Below, one piece after another: positions 1 to 8,353 of a DNA stretch of 64,000 nt; position 1 is the stretch's first letter; each line of letters begins with the position of its first letter. This stretch comes from Pseudopedobacter sp038243635 (lineage in GTDB: Bacteria; Bacteroidota; Bacteroidia; Sphingobacteriales; Sphingobacteriaceae). A program made the position numbers and the translations under genes. The DNA is taken from contig JBBSQW010000003.1 in assembly GCA_038243635.1 (NCBI GenBank), positions 124,001 through 188,000 on the forward strand, written 5' to 3'. Below the pieces are notes generated by a model, which was given only the letters and a program-made list of their open reading frames with translations, was not told where the DNA came from and did not search any database.

Positions 1-1911
1 TCCAACGCTACCGAAGCCACCCAAACCGCTTTTCCAAGATAAATCGGAAAACTGCGATTTCATCCAATTATCACTTGGTTTTTGGAAAGTATACTTCCAT
101 TCTCTAGCTTCTTTTTCAGATGTTGGCAATACTGCAGTTAAGTTAATATAATCGTTAATGGCTCTTTCATTAGCAGCAATAATTTTATTGATATCACCTT
201 TAACAATTTTTCTATCGTAAGTGATTAAACCGTTAAGCTCTACCTCTACATCAGTAATTTCTGTGTAAACGGCAGCGCTTAATCCATGATTGGTTTTGAA
301 CAATGTTAAATCCGTGGCGAAATCGTCATACAAATTATTGTATTCTTCATCATTGTTAATCATTACGTAAGTGGGGCCAATTTTCCAGGTATGTCCCGGA
401 ATAATATAACCAATCCCTCCGTACTCGCCGCAAGCTAAAGTTTGCGTTTTACTTGAACCAACGGAAGGTGGCGGATAGCTGTGAACGTCTAAAACATCGC
501 CCACGCCAAAGTGAGTCCAACCGCTACCCTGATTTACCAATCGGCTTGGGTCTAACGTTTTAACTTTACTTACCAATTCTGGCGTATTATGCTGGCCTTG
601 ACCTTCATTAAAAATTACCCAGCTTACAATACTTGGCGAGTTCCAATGTGTTTCAATCATTCGCTCCAGCTCCGACGAAAATGCTTCCTCGTCTAGCGCC
701 ACTGGCTGATCTGTATAAGAATTTGATGACGGCATATCCTGCCACACCATAAGCCCTAACTTATCTGCCCAATAATACCAGCGTTGCGGCTCTACCTTTA
801 TGTGTTTCCTTACCATGTTAAAGCCAAGTTTCTTAATCATCTTCAAATCATAACGTAAAGCTTCGTCTGTTGGGGCAGTATAAATACCATCAGGCCAGAA
901 GCCTTGATCTAACGGCCCCATTTGAAATACGAATTTATTATTAAGGAACATTTTCTTGAAACCATCTTCTTCCCCAATAGAGATCTTACGCATTCCAAAA
1001 TAACTTGAAACTACATCTACTACTTTTTTACCATCCTTTATTACGATTTCTAAATCGTATAAAAAGGGGCTTTCGGGAGACCAAAGCTTAGCATCTGTGA
1101 TAGGCACCAATAATTCTATATTTGTTTTACCAGAAAAACGTTGAACAACATTGGCTCCATCTTTTACCGTGATATCAGCAATTAAATTATTGGACTGATT
1201 TAGCATATTTATCTTTAAATTTAGCACAGACTTGTCAATATCCGGCACCATTTTTACCTGATCGATGTGAGTTTCGGCAACAGGCTCTAACCATACTGTT
1301 TGCCAAATACCAGTTACAGAGGTGTACATAATACCTTGCGGATATAAGCTTTGCTTTCCTCTAGGGAAGCCGCCCTTATCTGTAGGGTCATATACTCTTA
1401 CGGCCACTTCTTGCGGACCTTTTTTATTCATTGCAGCTGTGATATCAAAGCTAAAAGCATCATATCCACCAGTATGCGAACCTACCCTTTTACCATTTAC
1501 AAATACTTCTGCCTCATAATCTACTGCTCCAAAATGCAACAATACACGTTGGTTCTTCCAATTAGAAGGAACGGTAAAACTTCTTTTATACCAAATGGTT
1601 TCGTGATGTTCCATTACACCAGAAAGTGCAGACTCGACAGGGAAAGGCACCAAAATAGATTTTGATAAATCCCCATTTGGAAGCGCTTCATTTTTATCAG
1701 TGGCTGGTTGGTACTGCCAAAGACCATTTAAATTCATCCATTTTTCTCTAACCAATTGTGGTCTTGGATATTCAGGTAAAACATGATCTGGATTTACGTC
1801 CTTAGCAAAATTGGTCATTAAAACGGCTTGCTTTGATTGCCATTGCTGTTGTGCTTTTGAAAAAAAAGGCATTGCAAAAAAAACCAATATTAAAATTCTT
1901 TTAATATTCAT
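1..1911 (-). CDS. Glycoside hydrolase family 2 protein, C-terminus beyond window
   Basis: The start codon is at 1911 and the frame stays open to base 1, giving 637 residues with the C-terminus missing. A signal peptide ends near residue 20 (FFSKAQ). Next come the GH2 sugar-binding jelly roll (about 45-210), an immunoglobulin-like domain, and the TIM barrel. The acid/base glutamate is in FNEGQG (E436) and the nucleophile in CGEYGG (E496), so the visible catalytic part looks active. The chain then enters an accessory jelly roll, whose end can be read in the collapsed paralogue at 5286-5884. GH2 enzymes are beta-galactosidases, beta-glucuronidases or beta-mannosidases; I cannot choose from sequence alone. 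It is probably exported to the periplasm. A possible operator at 1969-1982 lies just upstream. Confidence 0.88.
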   Translation of the reverse strand, partial: MNIKRILILVFFAMPFFSKAQQQWQSKQAVLMTNFAKDVNPDHVLPEYPRPQLVREKWMNLNGLWQYQPATDKNEALPNGDLSKSILVPFPVESALSGVMEHHETIWYKRSFTVPSNWKNQRVLLHFGAVDYEAEVFVNGKRVGSHTGGYDAFSFDITAAMNKKGPQEVAVRVYDPTDKGGFPRGKQSLYPQGIMYTSVTGIWQTVWLEPVAETHIDQVKMVPDIDKSVLNLKINMLNQSNNLIADITVKDGANVVQRFSGKTNIELLVPITDAKLWSPESPFLYDLEIVIKDGKKVVDVVSSYFGMRKISIGEEDGFKKMFLNNKFVFQMGPLDQGFWPDGIYTAPTDEALRYDLKMIKKLGFNMVRKHIKVEPQRWYYWADKLGLMVWQDMPSSNSYTDQPVALDEEAFSSELERMIETHWNSPSIVSWVIFNEGQGQHNTPELVSKVKTLDPSRLVNQGSGWTHFGVGDVLDVHSYPPPSVGSSKTQTLACGEYGGIGYIIPGHTWKIGPTYVMINNDEEYNNLYDDFATDLTLFKTNHGLSAAVYTEITDVEVELNGLITYDRKIVKGDINKIIAANERAINDYINLTAVLPTSEKEAREWKYTFQKPSDNWMKSQFSDLSWKSGLGGFGSVG

Positions 1912-1968
1912 AATTGGAATAAATGGGTTTATAATTGTTAGGTCAAAAAGACTAAGTTATAAATAGTT

Positions 1969-1982
1969 AAACGTTTTAGCAA
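1969..1982. promoter_or_regulatory. Operator-like site upstream of GH2 gene
   Basis: AAACGTTTTAGCAA lies 58-71 bases ahead of the GH2 start. The same 14 bases occur at 5953-5966, 69-82 bases ahead of the collapsed GH2 copy. The CG-centred symmetry (AAACGTTT) is of the kind bound by LacI-family regulators. The regulator itself is unknown. Confidence 0.4.
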
Positions 1983-2260
1983 TTCCCCAAAAAAAATATT
2001 TAACACTGAGAGTTAAACAATCTTATCCGACTTAAATATCAAAAAAAAAAATGACTATCGACTCAATTATTGCAGGGCAAATCAATTCCATATTTTACCA
2101 GCATTCTTAGTGGAACCACATTAGGAGGCTAACCCAGTTAGCTAACTAGCATAAGTTAATATAAAGAAAAATCGTTTTTTTCCATGTAATGAGAAGTTTG
2201 CGTTAGCGCATGGAAAATGAAGGTTATACCATTTATGTATATATAATAGCCTAAAATTTC

Positions 2261-2384
2261 CCACATAGATACATAATCTTGTTTGAGAGGACAAAGTATT
2301 TTTTTTTAGTTCATATAGCGTTCCGCTTTGCGGAACATAGCTATGTCTTTTACATCTTGCTTAAAAAGCTATGTATCTATGTGG
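2261..2384. repeat. Inverted-repeat element with internal hairpin
   Basis: The 15-base arm CCACATAGATACATA at 2261-2275 is matched exactly by its reverse complement at 2370-2384. Between them is a perfect 7-base hairpin, GTTCCGC-TTT-GCGGAAC (2320-2336). There is no coding potential. This resembles a REP-like or MITE-like intergenic element; copy number in the genome cannot be seen here. Confidence 0.4.
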
Positions 2385-2684
2385 TTTTCAGCAATCAACA
2401 TTAGACTATTTATTAAATATATTTGGTATTATTGTTATTGAATTAATAGCTGATAAAACTTGCATTGAAGGCACATTGTTTCTACAAACAGTTGAGAGCA
2501 AGAAAAAAGGGAAATTATTAAAGCTATATGTATAGCGGCGGTAAGAGTTAGTCGTGAAAACCTTTTCTTTTTCTACTTATGGATTTACCTTAGGTTAGGA
2601 TAACTACGTACCTAAGAAAATTTGAAAGCATCAACGCTGACACGCTAATTAAATAATTCTTCATTGGCTATTCAAGTAGCTAAA

Positions 2685-2713
2685 AAAAGGGCTGATTTAT
2701 GGTCAGCCCTTTT
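2685..2713 (-). terminator. Rho-independent terminator of DUF4965 gene
   Basis: The stem AAAAGGGCTGA (2685-2695) pairs with TCAGCCCTTTT (2703-2713) around a 7-base loop. On the minus strand it is followed by a run of T, 28 bases past the stop of the gene ending at 2741. Confidence 0.75.
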
Positions 2714-2740
2714 CTAAATCGTTTTCCTACAACTTATTAT

Positions 2741-5194
2741 TTATTTTTTTGCTTTAAATTTAACTTCCAAAAGTTTCATGAAATAACCTCCAATAACGCT
2801 TCTGGCTGTAAAATTCATCCTCAATCCGTCTTTAGTGCCATGCCAATCGGTTAGTGGCGAACGAGCTGGAGTTTCTAAAGCAAACTTATATATAGGATCT
2901 ATGAAAGCTTCAAAGTCTTGCTTGTTATCGGTTAAAGTAGCCGTCCAAGTTACCCAATCTGATTTGGTATAATCTTCTCTGCTATCTAAAGGTAAGCCGT
3001 ACTTATTTTGATGTTTTAAATAAAAGCTGACCTCTTTTTTATAAATTTTCTCTGGAAAAATATTCAAGTCCAAAATTTTATCCCAAACTAGGTTATACTT
3101 CTGACTCCAGGTATCTTTTTTACCAAAGCTTAAACTATAATGATCGCCAGCGTCAGCCATTTCATCCCAGCGGATAGCCATATCTTTGGCAATTTTTGTA
3201 TATTTTTCTGCTACATCGTTTTTACCTAACATTTTCGCCATCATACCGTAACTACCCAAAGCAACAATTGCTTTGATGGATAAGTTAGTATTTCTAGCCA
3301 AGTGACCTGCAAAATCATCAGTAGAAAGTTGATTTGCAGGATCAAAGCCCTCTTTAGCTAGATATTCTGCCCAAGTGGTTAACGTTGCCCAATGCGCTTT
3401 AGCGTAATCAGCATTGCCTTCTGCTTTAGCTATTGCTCCCGCTAAAATTACCATATTGCCACTTTCTTCTATAGGCATATCCTCGCCATAGGTTTGGCCA
3501 TTTGCAATTGGATAAGTACCTAAATCATGTGCAGCAAAAGGTTTTTTCCACCTGCCACTTTCGCTATAATAGAAAATTCCGTTCATCATCCCTTTTACCA
3601 AGTCGGGATTGTAAAGTAAAAATAAAGGTGCAGAAGGGTAAGTGATATCAACCGTGTTTATAGAACCATTGCTGTAGTTTTCTTTTGACATAAACAGAAT
3701 GTCACCATCGGGGCTTTTACTTAATTTGTGTGCTGAAATTGCTTGACGGTAAGCTAGCTCTAAAAGCTTAGCATAAGATTCGCCACCAACAACTTTAGCA
3801 TCATTATACATTTTAGCATCAAATGCAGCGCATTTTTCCATAACTAATTTGTATTGATTTGCTGCTTTTCCCAACTGATTTTCTATGGTTTCTGTACCAT
3901 TTAAATTCCACCATGGACGTAAATTATCGTGGAAATATTGGAAAGAAAACAAATCATCATAACCTAACATCACATACTGTTCTACCGTTTTATCGCCTAT
4001 TTTACCGAATGGAATTACAGTATTTAGTTTTAGCTTCTGGCCGTTTCTTTCTAACGGAGCATCATCGCTTTTATCTACCAGAATATTTAAAGCATTAGCT
4101 TGTGAGCTTATATTTTGTGTGGCATTTGCTGAGGTTGGAACAGCTAAATACATATATCCCCAATCAATACGTACACCATCGCCAGAACGTTGTAAAAACG
4201 GTTGCGCAATTGTACCCGCTTTTAGAATATTCAAATCATTACGGCTATATTCTACAGCGGTAACCGGCTGAAAGGTTGAATGAACGGCAAGATCACTTGA
4301 GGCGCCAATATAAAGTTTAGCATCGTGTGTTTTACCATCATTAGCTTTTATTTTAGTGGTGATGTAGCTAACCGGACGAGCCATTAAATCTAAATCGTCC
4401 ATTAACAAAGGAGAGGTGAAAATCACAGTTAAATCAACTGGACCACATGTAAAATCATAAGTGGTTTGTGTTGCAGCAACATTCACGTTCTTTTGAACAG
4501 CATTTACCAAAGTTATGGCCTCTTTTTGTGCCGGTTGTTCTACTAAACCAAAATCTAACCATTGGCCACCTGTTTTATTCACTATTTTGATTGCTATGGT
4601 GTTTCTACCTTTTTGCAATAAACTATTACGAATAGGCAAATAAGCAAACTCATCTGTCCAACCAACTTTTTCATAAGCTATTTTACCGTTAATAAAAACT
4701 TGAATATCTTCATCATGGTTTACCTTTAAAAACACCTTGTTGAAATCAGTTTCTGTTAAATCAAAGGTTCTACGTACCCAAAGTGTTTTGGTTTTCCACT
4801 GGGTTTTGGATTCGCCTTTCTCAAAACCAAACGGCGCAGCACCAGTTTTCCAATTGCTATCATCAAAACTAATGTTTTGCCAGCCTTTTGCTGGTTCTTC
4901 AAAAGCATACTTTGCATCAAAAGCTTTCTCATCGGCAGCAGGTAAAATTGTTTTGTAAACTTTCTCGGTTTCGCCTAAAAAATTATAATACTTGCCATCA
5001 ACCATTAAAACTCCGTTTAAAGATTGGTTAACCCCGGTCCAGTGTTTAGTAGGATTCTCATTAAGTTTATCGCCCTGAGACCAAATGCTAAAATAAGGAT
5101 CATGGGTTATTAAAGGATAGGCTGGCGCTTTTCGCTCTTGTGCAAAAAGCGAAGCAGAACACAATGCAAGTGCTAAAAATGATAATTTCTTCAT
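2741..5194 (-). CDS. Glutaminase-like DUF4965/DUF5127/DUF1793 family protein with inserted jelly roll
   Basis: This is an 817-residue secreted protein with a signal peptide ending at SLFAQ (about residue 19). The N-terminal motif PLITHDPYFSIWS with TKHWTG is typical of DUF4964. A jelly-roll insert (about 90-225, with FDDSNWKTG, LWVRRTF and INGKIAYEK) matches the accessory domain of the neighbouring GH2 proteins. DUF5127, DUF4965 and the alpha/alpha-barrel DUF1793 follow to the C-terminus (THWKxxD-type region WDEMADAGDHYSLSF near 690). Related fungal proteins are called glutaminase A, but in Bacteroidota these proteins sit in carbohydrate loci and a glycosidase-like role is more likely (inference). 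It lies between an intact and a collapsed GH2 gene on the same strand. No active-site assignment is possible from sequence. Confidence 0.85.
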   Translation of the reverse strand: MKKLSFLALALCSASLFAQERKAPAYPLITHDPYFSIWSQGDKLNENPTKHWTGVNQSLNGVLMVDGKYYNFLGETEKVYKTILPAADEKAFDAKYAFEEPAKGWQNISFDDSNWKTGAAPFGFEKGESKTQWKTKTLWVRRTFDLTETDFNKVFLKVNHDEDIQVFINGKIAYEKVGWTDEFAYLPIRNSLLQKGRNTIAIKIVNKTGGQWLDFGLVEQPAQKEAITLVNAVQKNVNVAATQTTYDFTCGPVDLTVIFTSPLLMDDLDLMARPVSYITTKIKANDGKTHDAKLYIGASSDLAVHSTFQPVTAVEYSRNDLNILKAGTIAQPFLQRSGDGVRIDWGYMYLAVPTSANATQNISSQANALNILVDKSDDAPLERNGQKLKLNTVIPFGKIGDKTVEQYVMLGYDDLFSFQYFHDNLRPWWNLNGTETIENQLGKAANQYKLVMEKCAAFDAKMYNDAKVVGGESYAKLLELAYRQAISAHKLSKSPDGDILFMSKENYSNGSINTVDITYPSAPLFLLYNPDLVKGMMNGIFYYSESGRWKKPFAAHDLGTYPIANGQTYGEDMPIEESGNMVILAGAIAKAEGNADYAKAHWATLTTWAEYLAKEGFDPANQLSTDDFAGHLARNTNLSIKAIVALGSYGMMAKMLGKNDVAEKYTKIAKDMAIRWDEMADAGDHYSLSFGKKDTWSQKYNLVWDKILDLNIFPEKIYKKEVSFYLKHQNKYGLPLDSREDYTKSDWVTWTATLTDNKQDFEAFIDPIYKFALETPARSPLTDWHGTKDGLRMNFTARSVIGGYFMKLLEVKFKAKK

Positions 5195-5285
5195 GTTAAT
5201 AATTTAATGGCAGCAACATTTTTCAAGGTTGAAAAATATTGCCAGATCTTTCTTTTTATTTATTATTTATTTGTGGTTTTTAAAT

Positions 5286-5884
5286 TTAATTCTGGTTGGT
5301 TATGCTAGAAAACTGTAAGCCAACATCTACCATTTGGCCACCCAAAGTTTGGCGACAGTAAACAGCTATCGTATTCTTACCATTTCTGTTTAATGCTTTT
5401 AAACTTGCTGGCGATAATGGCATTTTAACATAGCTAGAGCTGTGCCCTTCCGCAGAAGCCGCCAAAACACCATTGATGTAAATTTCAATATCTTCATCGT
5501 GATAAACTTTTAAATATAGTTGTTCAAGCATTGATTTCTTTAAATGTTTGGTTTTAAATTCTTTACGTAACCAAATGTAATCACTTGTCCAACTTGTACT
5601 GGTTTTACTATTTGTCTTGAATAGGAACTAGAATTCGGCAAAATTTCTGAAGCTTGTCCAGGTTTAAATGCCCATAATCCGTTTAAATTCATCCATCTGC
5701 TGCGTTCCATTTGCGGACGAGGATATTCGGGTAAAGGATTTTTAGGATCTACATCTTTTGCCCATTTAGTTTCGATAGGCGCTTTTTTGAAACTCCATTC
5801 TTGAGCTTTTACAGAAGTAAATGGAACAAAAATAAAAAATATGAAAGTTGCGGAAAACGTTTTTAGAATAGATAAAAGCTTCAT
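5286..5884 (-). pseudogene. Internally deleted GH2 gene remnant
   Basis: Two pieces of one GH2 gene abut. From the ATG at 5884, about 85 residues match the start of the GH2 protein at 1-1911: both have AKDV(N/D)P, LPEYPRPQ and WMNLNGLW. Near 5590-5620 the frame changes. The other frame then reads TSWTSDYIWLRKEF and continues through HDEDIEIYINGVL to DVGLQF and a stop at 5286, which is the C-terminal accessory jelly roll. The first frame stops at 5540. Everything between, including both catalytic glutamates, is missing (several hundred residues). The signal peptide is intact but the product cannot be a working enzyme. A shorter reading frame, 5286-5531, could still make an isolated jelly roll of 81 residues. 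Confidence 0.8.
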
Positions 5885-6566
5885 TATGGTTTACTATTGG
5901 TTAAATATTAGTTCCGTATTGCTTGAATAAAACAAAATTATCCTGACAAATAAAACGTTTTAGCAAACATATAAAATTTATTTAAATAAACTGACTACGG
6001 GCACAAGAGAAGAATTATCAAAATATTTGAAAAACCTACATATACTTGTATTACAAATGTTTACGGAAATACATATGAAAATTTCAATCCTTTTTTTCTC
6101 ACTTAGCAAGTATTACAAAATTTAAAATAAAAAAGCTTTTTTGATTTGCATAAAGACGAGCTTTTTAAACAAATTTTAAGATGTCTTTAATTGTGAAAGA
6201 AAACCCAAAGCTCTCAGGTTAGACCAGTTTTACCCTAGTAATAACCAATTGTGATTTAGCGAGTTTAACCAAGTATTAGCCACAGCCACCCGTTTTTTTT
6301 GCATCCAGTATAAATTTCATCTTTTGTTTTGGTCTATAATTAAAAAATTATAGGGTCTTTTTTATAAATTGCCACTGGCTATTACCTAAATCTCCGGATA
6401 AACTTCATCTTAACTGCATTTTTGCTACAGGAAGTTAAGGTTTATTTTATCCTCCAACAATGACCATTTTATTCACGATCAACAGCAACAATTCTACTCT
6501 CATACTTTTAAAACAGTTATAAGTTGCTCAACATGAAACGCATTAGTTTATGATAAAGTTAAACGT
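5885..6566. other. Divergent intergenic region, 682 bases
   Basis: This lies between the collapsed GH2 copy (minus) and the sulfatase series (plus). It contains the second operator-like site (5953-5966) and TTAGACCAGTTTTA at 6221-6234, whose 13-base core recurs at 47928-47940. No coding potential was seen. Confidence 0.5.
5953..5966. promoter_or_regulatory. Operator-like site upstream of collapsed GH2 gene
   Basis: AAACGTTTTAGCAA is identical to 1969-1982. Here it sits within a perfect 12-base palindrome TAAAACGTTTTA (5951-5962), 69-82 bases before the ATG at 5884. The same sequence at a similar distance from two paralogous starts suggests a shared operator inherited with the gene duplication. 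Confidence 0.4.
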
Positions 6567-6650
6567 ATGAGGTATTACATTTTATTGATCTCCATTTTTT
6601 TGGCAACTCAAAACAAGGTATATAGCCAAAATCAAAACCAAATATCATAA
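6567..6650 (+). other. Detached signal-peptide frame of first sulfatase
   Basis: From the ATG at 6567 a signal-peptide-like sequence can be read (MRYYILLISIFLATQ, then a VYSQ cleavage site). The frame stops at 6648-6650. The sulfatase frame just downstream, KPNIIIILSDD, has no start and is closed upstream by TAG at 6623. Adding one A to the A-run near 6634-6637 would join them as SQNQKPNIII. Confidence 0.7.
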
Positions 6651-6667
6651 TCATTCTTTCTGATGAT

Positions 6668-8269
6668 ATGGGCTATTCTGATTTAAGCTGCTATGGAGGG
6701 GAAGCGCTTACGCCTAACCTAGATCAGTTGGCTAAAGAAGGCTTAAGGTATACGCAGTTTTACAATATGTCAAGATGTTGTCCGTCCAGAGCTTCTTTAT
6801 TGACAGGCCTTTATCCCCATCAAGCAGGTATGGGCTATATGACAAGTGTTGATTTTCATTTGCCGGGCTATAGAGGCAACATTAATAACAATTGTGTAAC
6901 CATATCAGAAGTTCTAAAAGAAAATGGCTACGAAACTTTTATGACCGGTAAGTGGCATTTAAACCTCCACCCTACCGCAACAAGCTCTAAAGAAAACTGG
7001 CCACTTCAGAGAGGATTTAACAAATATTATGGGACCATATTGGGCGCCTCCAACTATTATGATCCAGGTTTTTTGTGTCGCGATAATACGTTGATTACTC
7101 CTGCTAACGACCCGAAATACAAATCCGATAATTATTATTTTACCGATGCTATATCTGACAATAGTGTAAAATATATCCAAGAGCGAGACTACAGTAAACC
7201 TTTTTTTATGTATGTAGCCTACACTGCTGCACACTGGCCAATGCAAGCTCCACAAAAAGCAATTGACAAATATAAAGGAAGATTTGATGAGGGTTGGGAA
7301 AAGCTACGGGAAGAAAGATTGGTAAGGATGAAGAAATTAGGAGTGATAAAAAGCGATACCGAACTATCCCCTATAAATGCAGATAATTTATGGGAAACGG
7401 AGACCAATAAACCGGCGATGCTTAGAAGAATGGAAACCTACGCTGCGATGATAGATATAATGGACCAAGGAATTGGAAGAATAATTACCCAGCTTAAGAA
7501 GGATGATATTTTTGATAATACGGTAATTATGTTTATGCAAGATAATGGAGCTTGCGCAGAGAATATTGGAAGTGGCGCTTTAAGACCAGTTACTAAAATT
7601 GTGAAGAACTTAGCTACACTTCAACCTAATGACTTAAATTATTCTAATACGCCTCCTATTACTCGCAAAGGCGAAGTTGTTATGCAAGGGAAATCGGTTA
7701 TGGCAGGTCCGGCAAATACCTATTTGAGTTATTTAAAGTCTTGGGCAAATGTATCAAATACACCTTTACAATTATTCAAGCATGATGTGAGTGAAGGAGG
7801 GATAGCTACACCTTTAATCATACACTGGCCGGCCGGCATTGCAAAAAGCAGTGAAGGAACTATCCGTTCGCAGGTTGGACATACCATTGACATTATGCCA
7901 ACTATTCTGGAGATAACCGGGTCTCCTTATCCAAAAAATTTTGCTGATCATCAAATTATTCCCGAAGATGGGATAAGTTTAGTGCCCAGCTTTAAAGATA
8001 AGGAACTCCGTAGAAAAGCGATATTTTGGGAGCATGAAATGAACAGAGCGGTACGGATGGGAAAATGGAAAATAGTTAGCGCAGCACATTTAAAAGGCCG
8101 AAAATACACATCGGACCCATGGGAACTGTACGATATAGAAGTCGATAGGCCAGAGTTAAATAATTTGGCAACCTTACACCCAGCGATAGTGAAGGAAATG
8201 AGTGAGATGTGGGAGGATTATGCCGTGAAAAAAAATGTTTTCCCCTCCCCTTGGACCAAGGCTAAGTAA
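6668..8269 (+). CDS. S1-family sulfatase, N-terminus frameshifted
   Basis: From the first in-frame ATG the product is 533 residues. The formylglycine-type signature CCPSRASLLTG is present (Cys37 of this frame), followed by TGKWHLNL, MQDNGA and a C-terminal RMGKWKIV block, all standard for S1 sulfatases. The metal-binding SDD that normally opens the fold is encoded just upstream (6659-6667) in the same frame but before this ATG, and the signal peptide is in another frame from 6567. As written, the protein would lack export and a metal ligand. A one-base deletion or a sequencing error in an A-run explains this. It is first of three sulfatases, 84 bases before the next. The substrate is unknown; closest in style to the neighbour at 8354. 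Confidence 0.8.
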   Translation: MGYSDLSCYGGEALTPNLDQLAKEGLRYTQFYNMSRCCPSRASLLTGLYPHQAGMGYMTSVDFHLPGYRGNINNNCVTISEVLKENGYETFMTGKWHLNLHPTATSSKENWPLQRGFNKYYGTILGASNYYDPGFLCRDNTLITPANDPKYKSDNYYFTDAISDNSVKYIQERDYSKPFFMYVAYTAAHWPMQAPQKAIDKYKGRFDEGWEKLREERLVRMKKLGVIKSDTELSPINADNLWETETNKPAMLRRMETYAAMIDIMDQGIGRIITQLKKDDIFDNTVIMFMQDNGACAENIGSGALRPVTKIVKNLATLQPNDLNYSNTPPITRKGEVVMQGKSVMAGPANTYLSYLKSWANVSNTPLQLFKHDVSEGGIATPLIIHWPAGIAKSSEGTIRSQVGHTIDIMPTILEITGSPYPKNFADHQIIPEDGISLVPSFKDKELRRKAIFWEHEMNRAVRMGKWKIVSAAHLKGRKYTSDPWELYDIEVDRPELNNLATLHPAIVKEMSEMWEDYAVKKNVFPSPWTKAK

Positions 8270-8353
8270 GTCTAAATACCTTTACGAGGTAGAGAATATT
8301 TTAAGTTTGATTAAAGCACTAAATAAGATCGTCAATAAGTAAATTAATAAAAC

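Larger units (their letters stand above)
1912..2740. other. Intergenic region, 829 bases
   Basis: No reading frame is convincing here. The region holds the upstream sequence of the GH2 gene with an operator-like site (1969-1982), a 12-base palindrome AGTTAGCTAACT (2136-2147), a repeat-like element bounded by inverted 15-base arms (2261-2384), and the terminator of the next gene (2685-2713). Confidence 0.6.

Noticed and set aside
1322..1665. Plus-strand frames opposite the GH2 gene
   Set aside because: They are antisense to a clear GH2 coding sequence and resemble no protein family.
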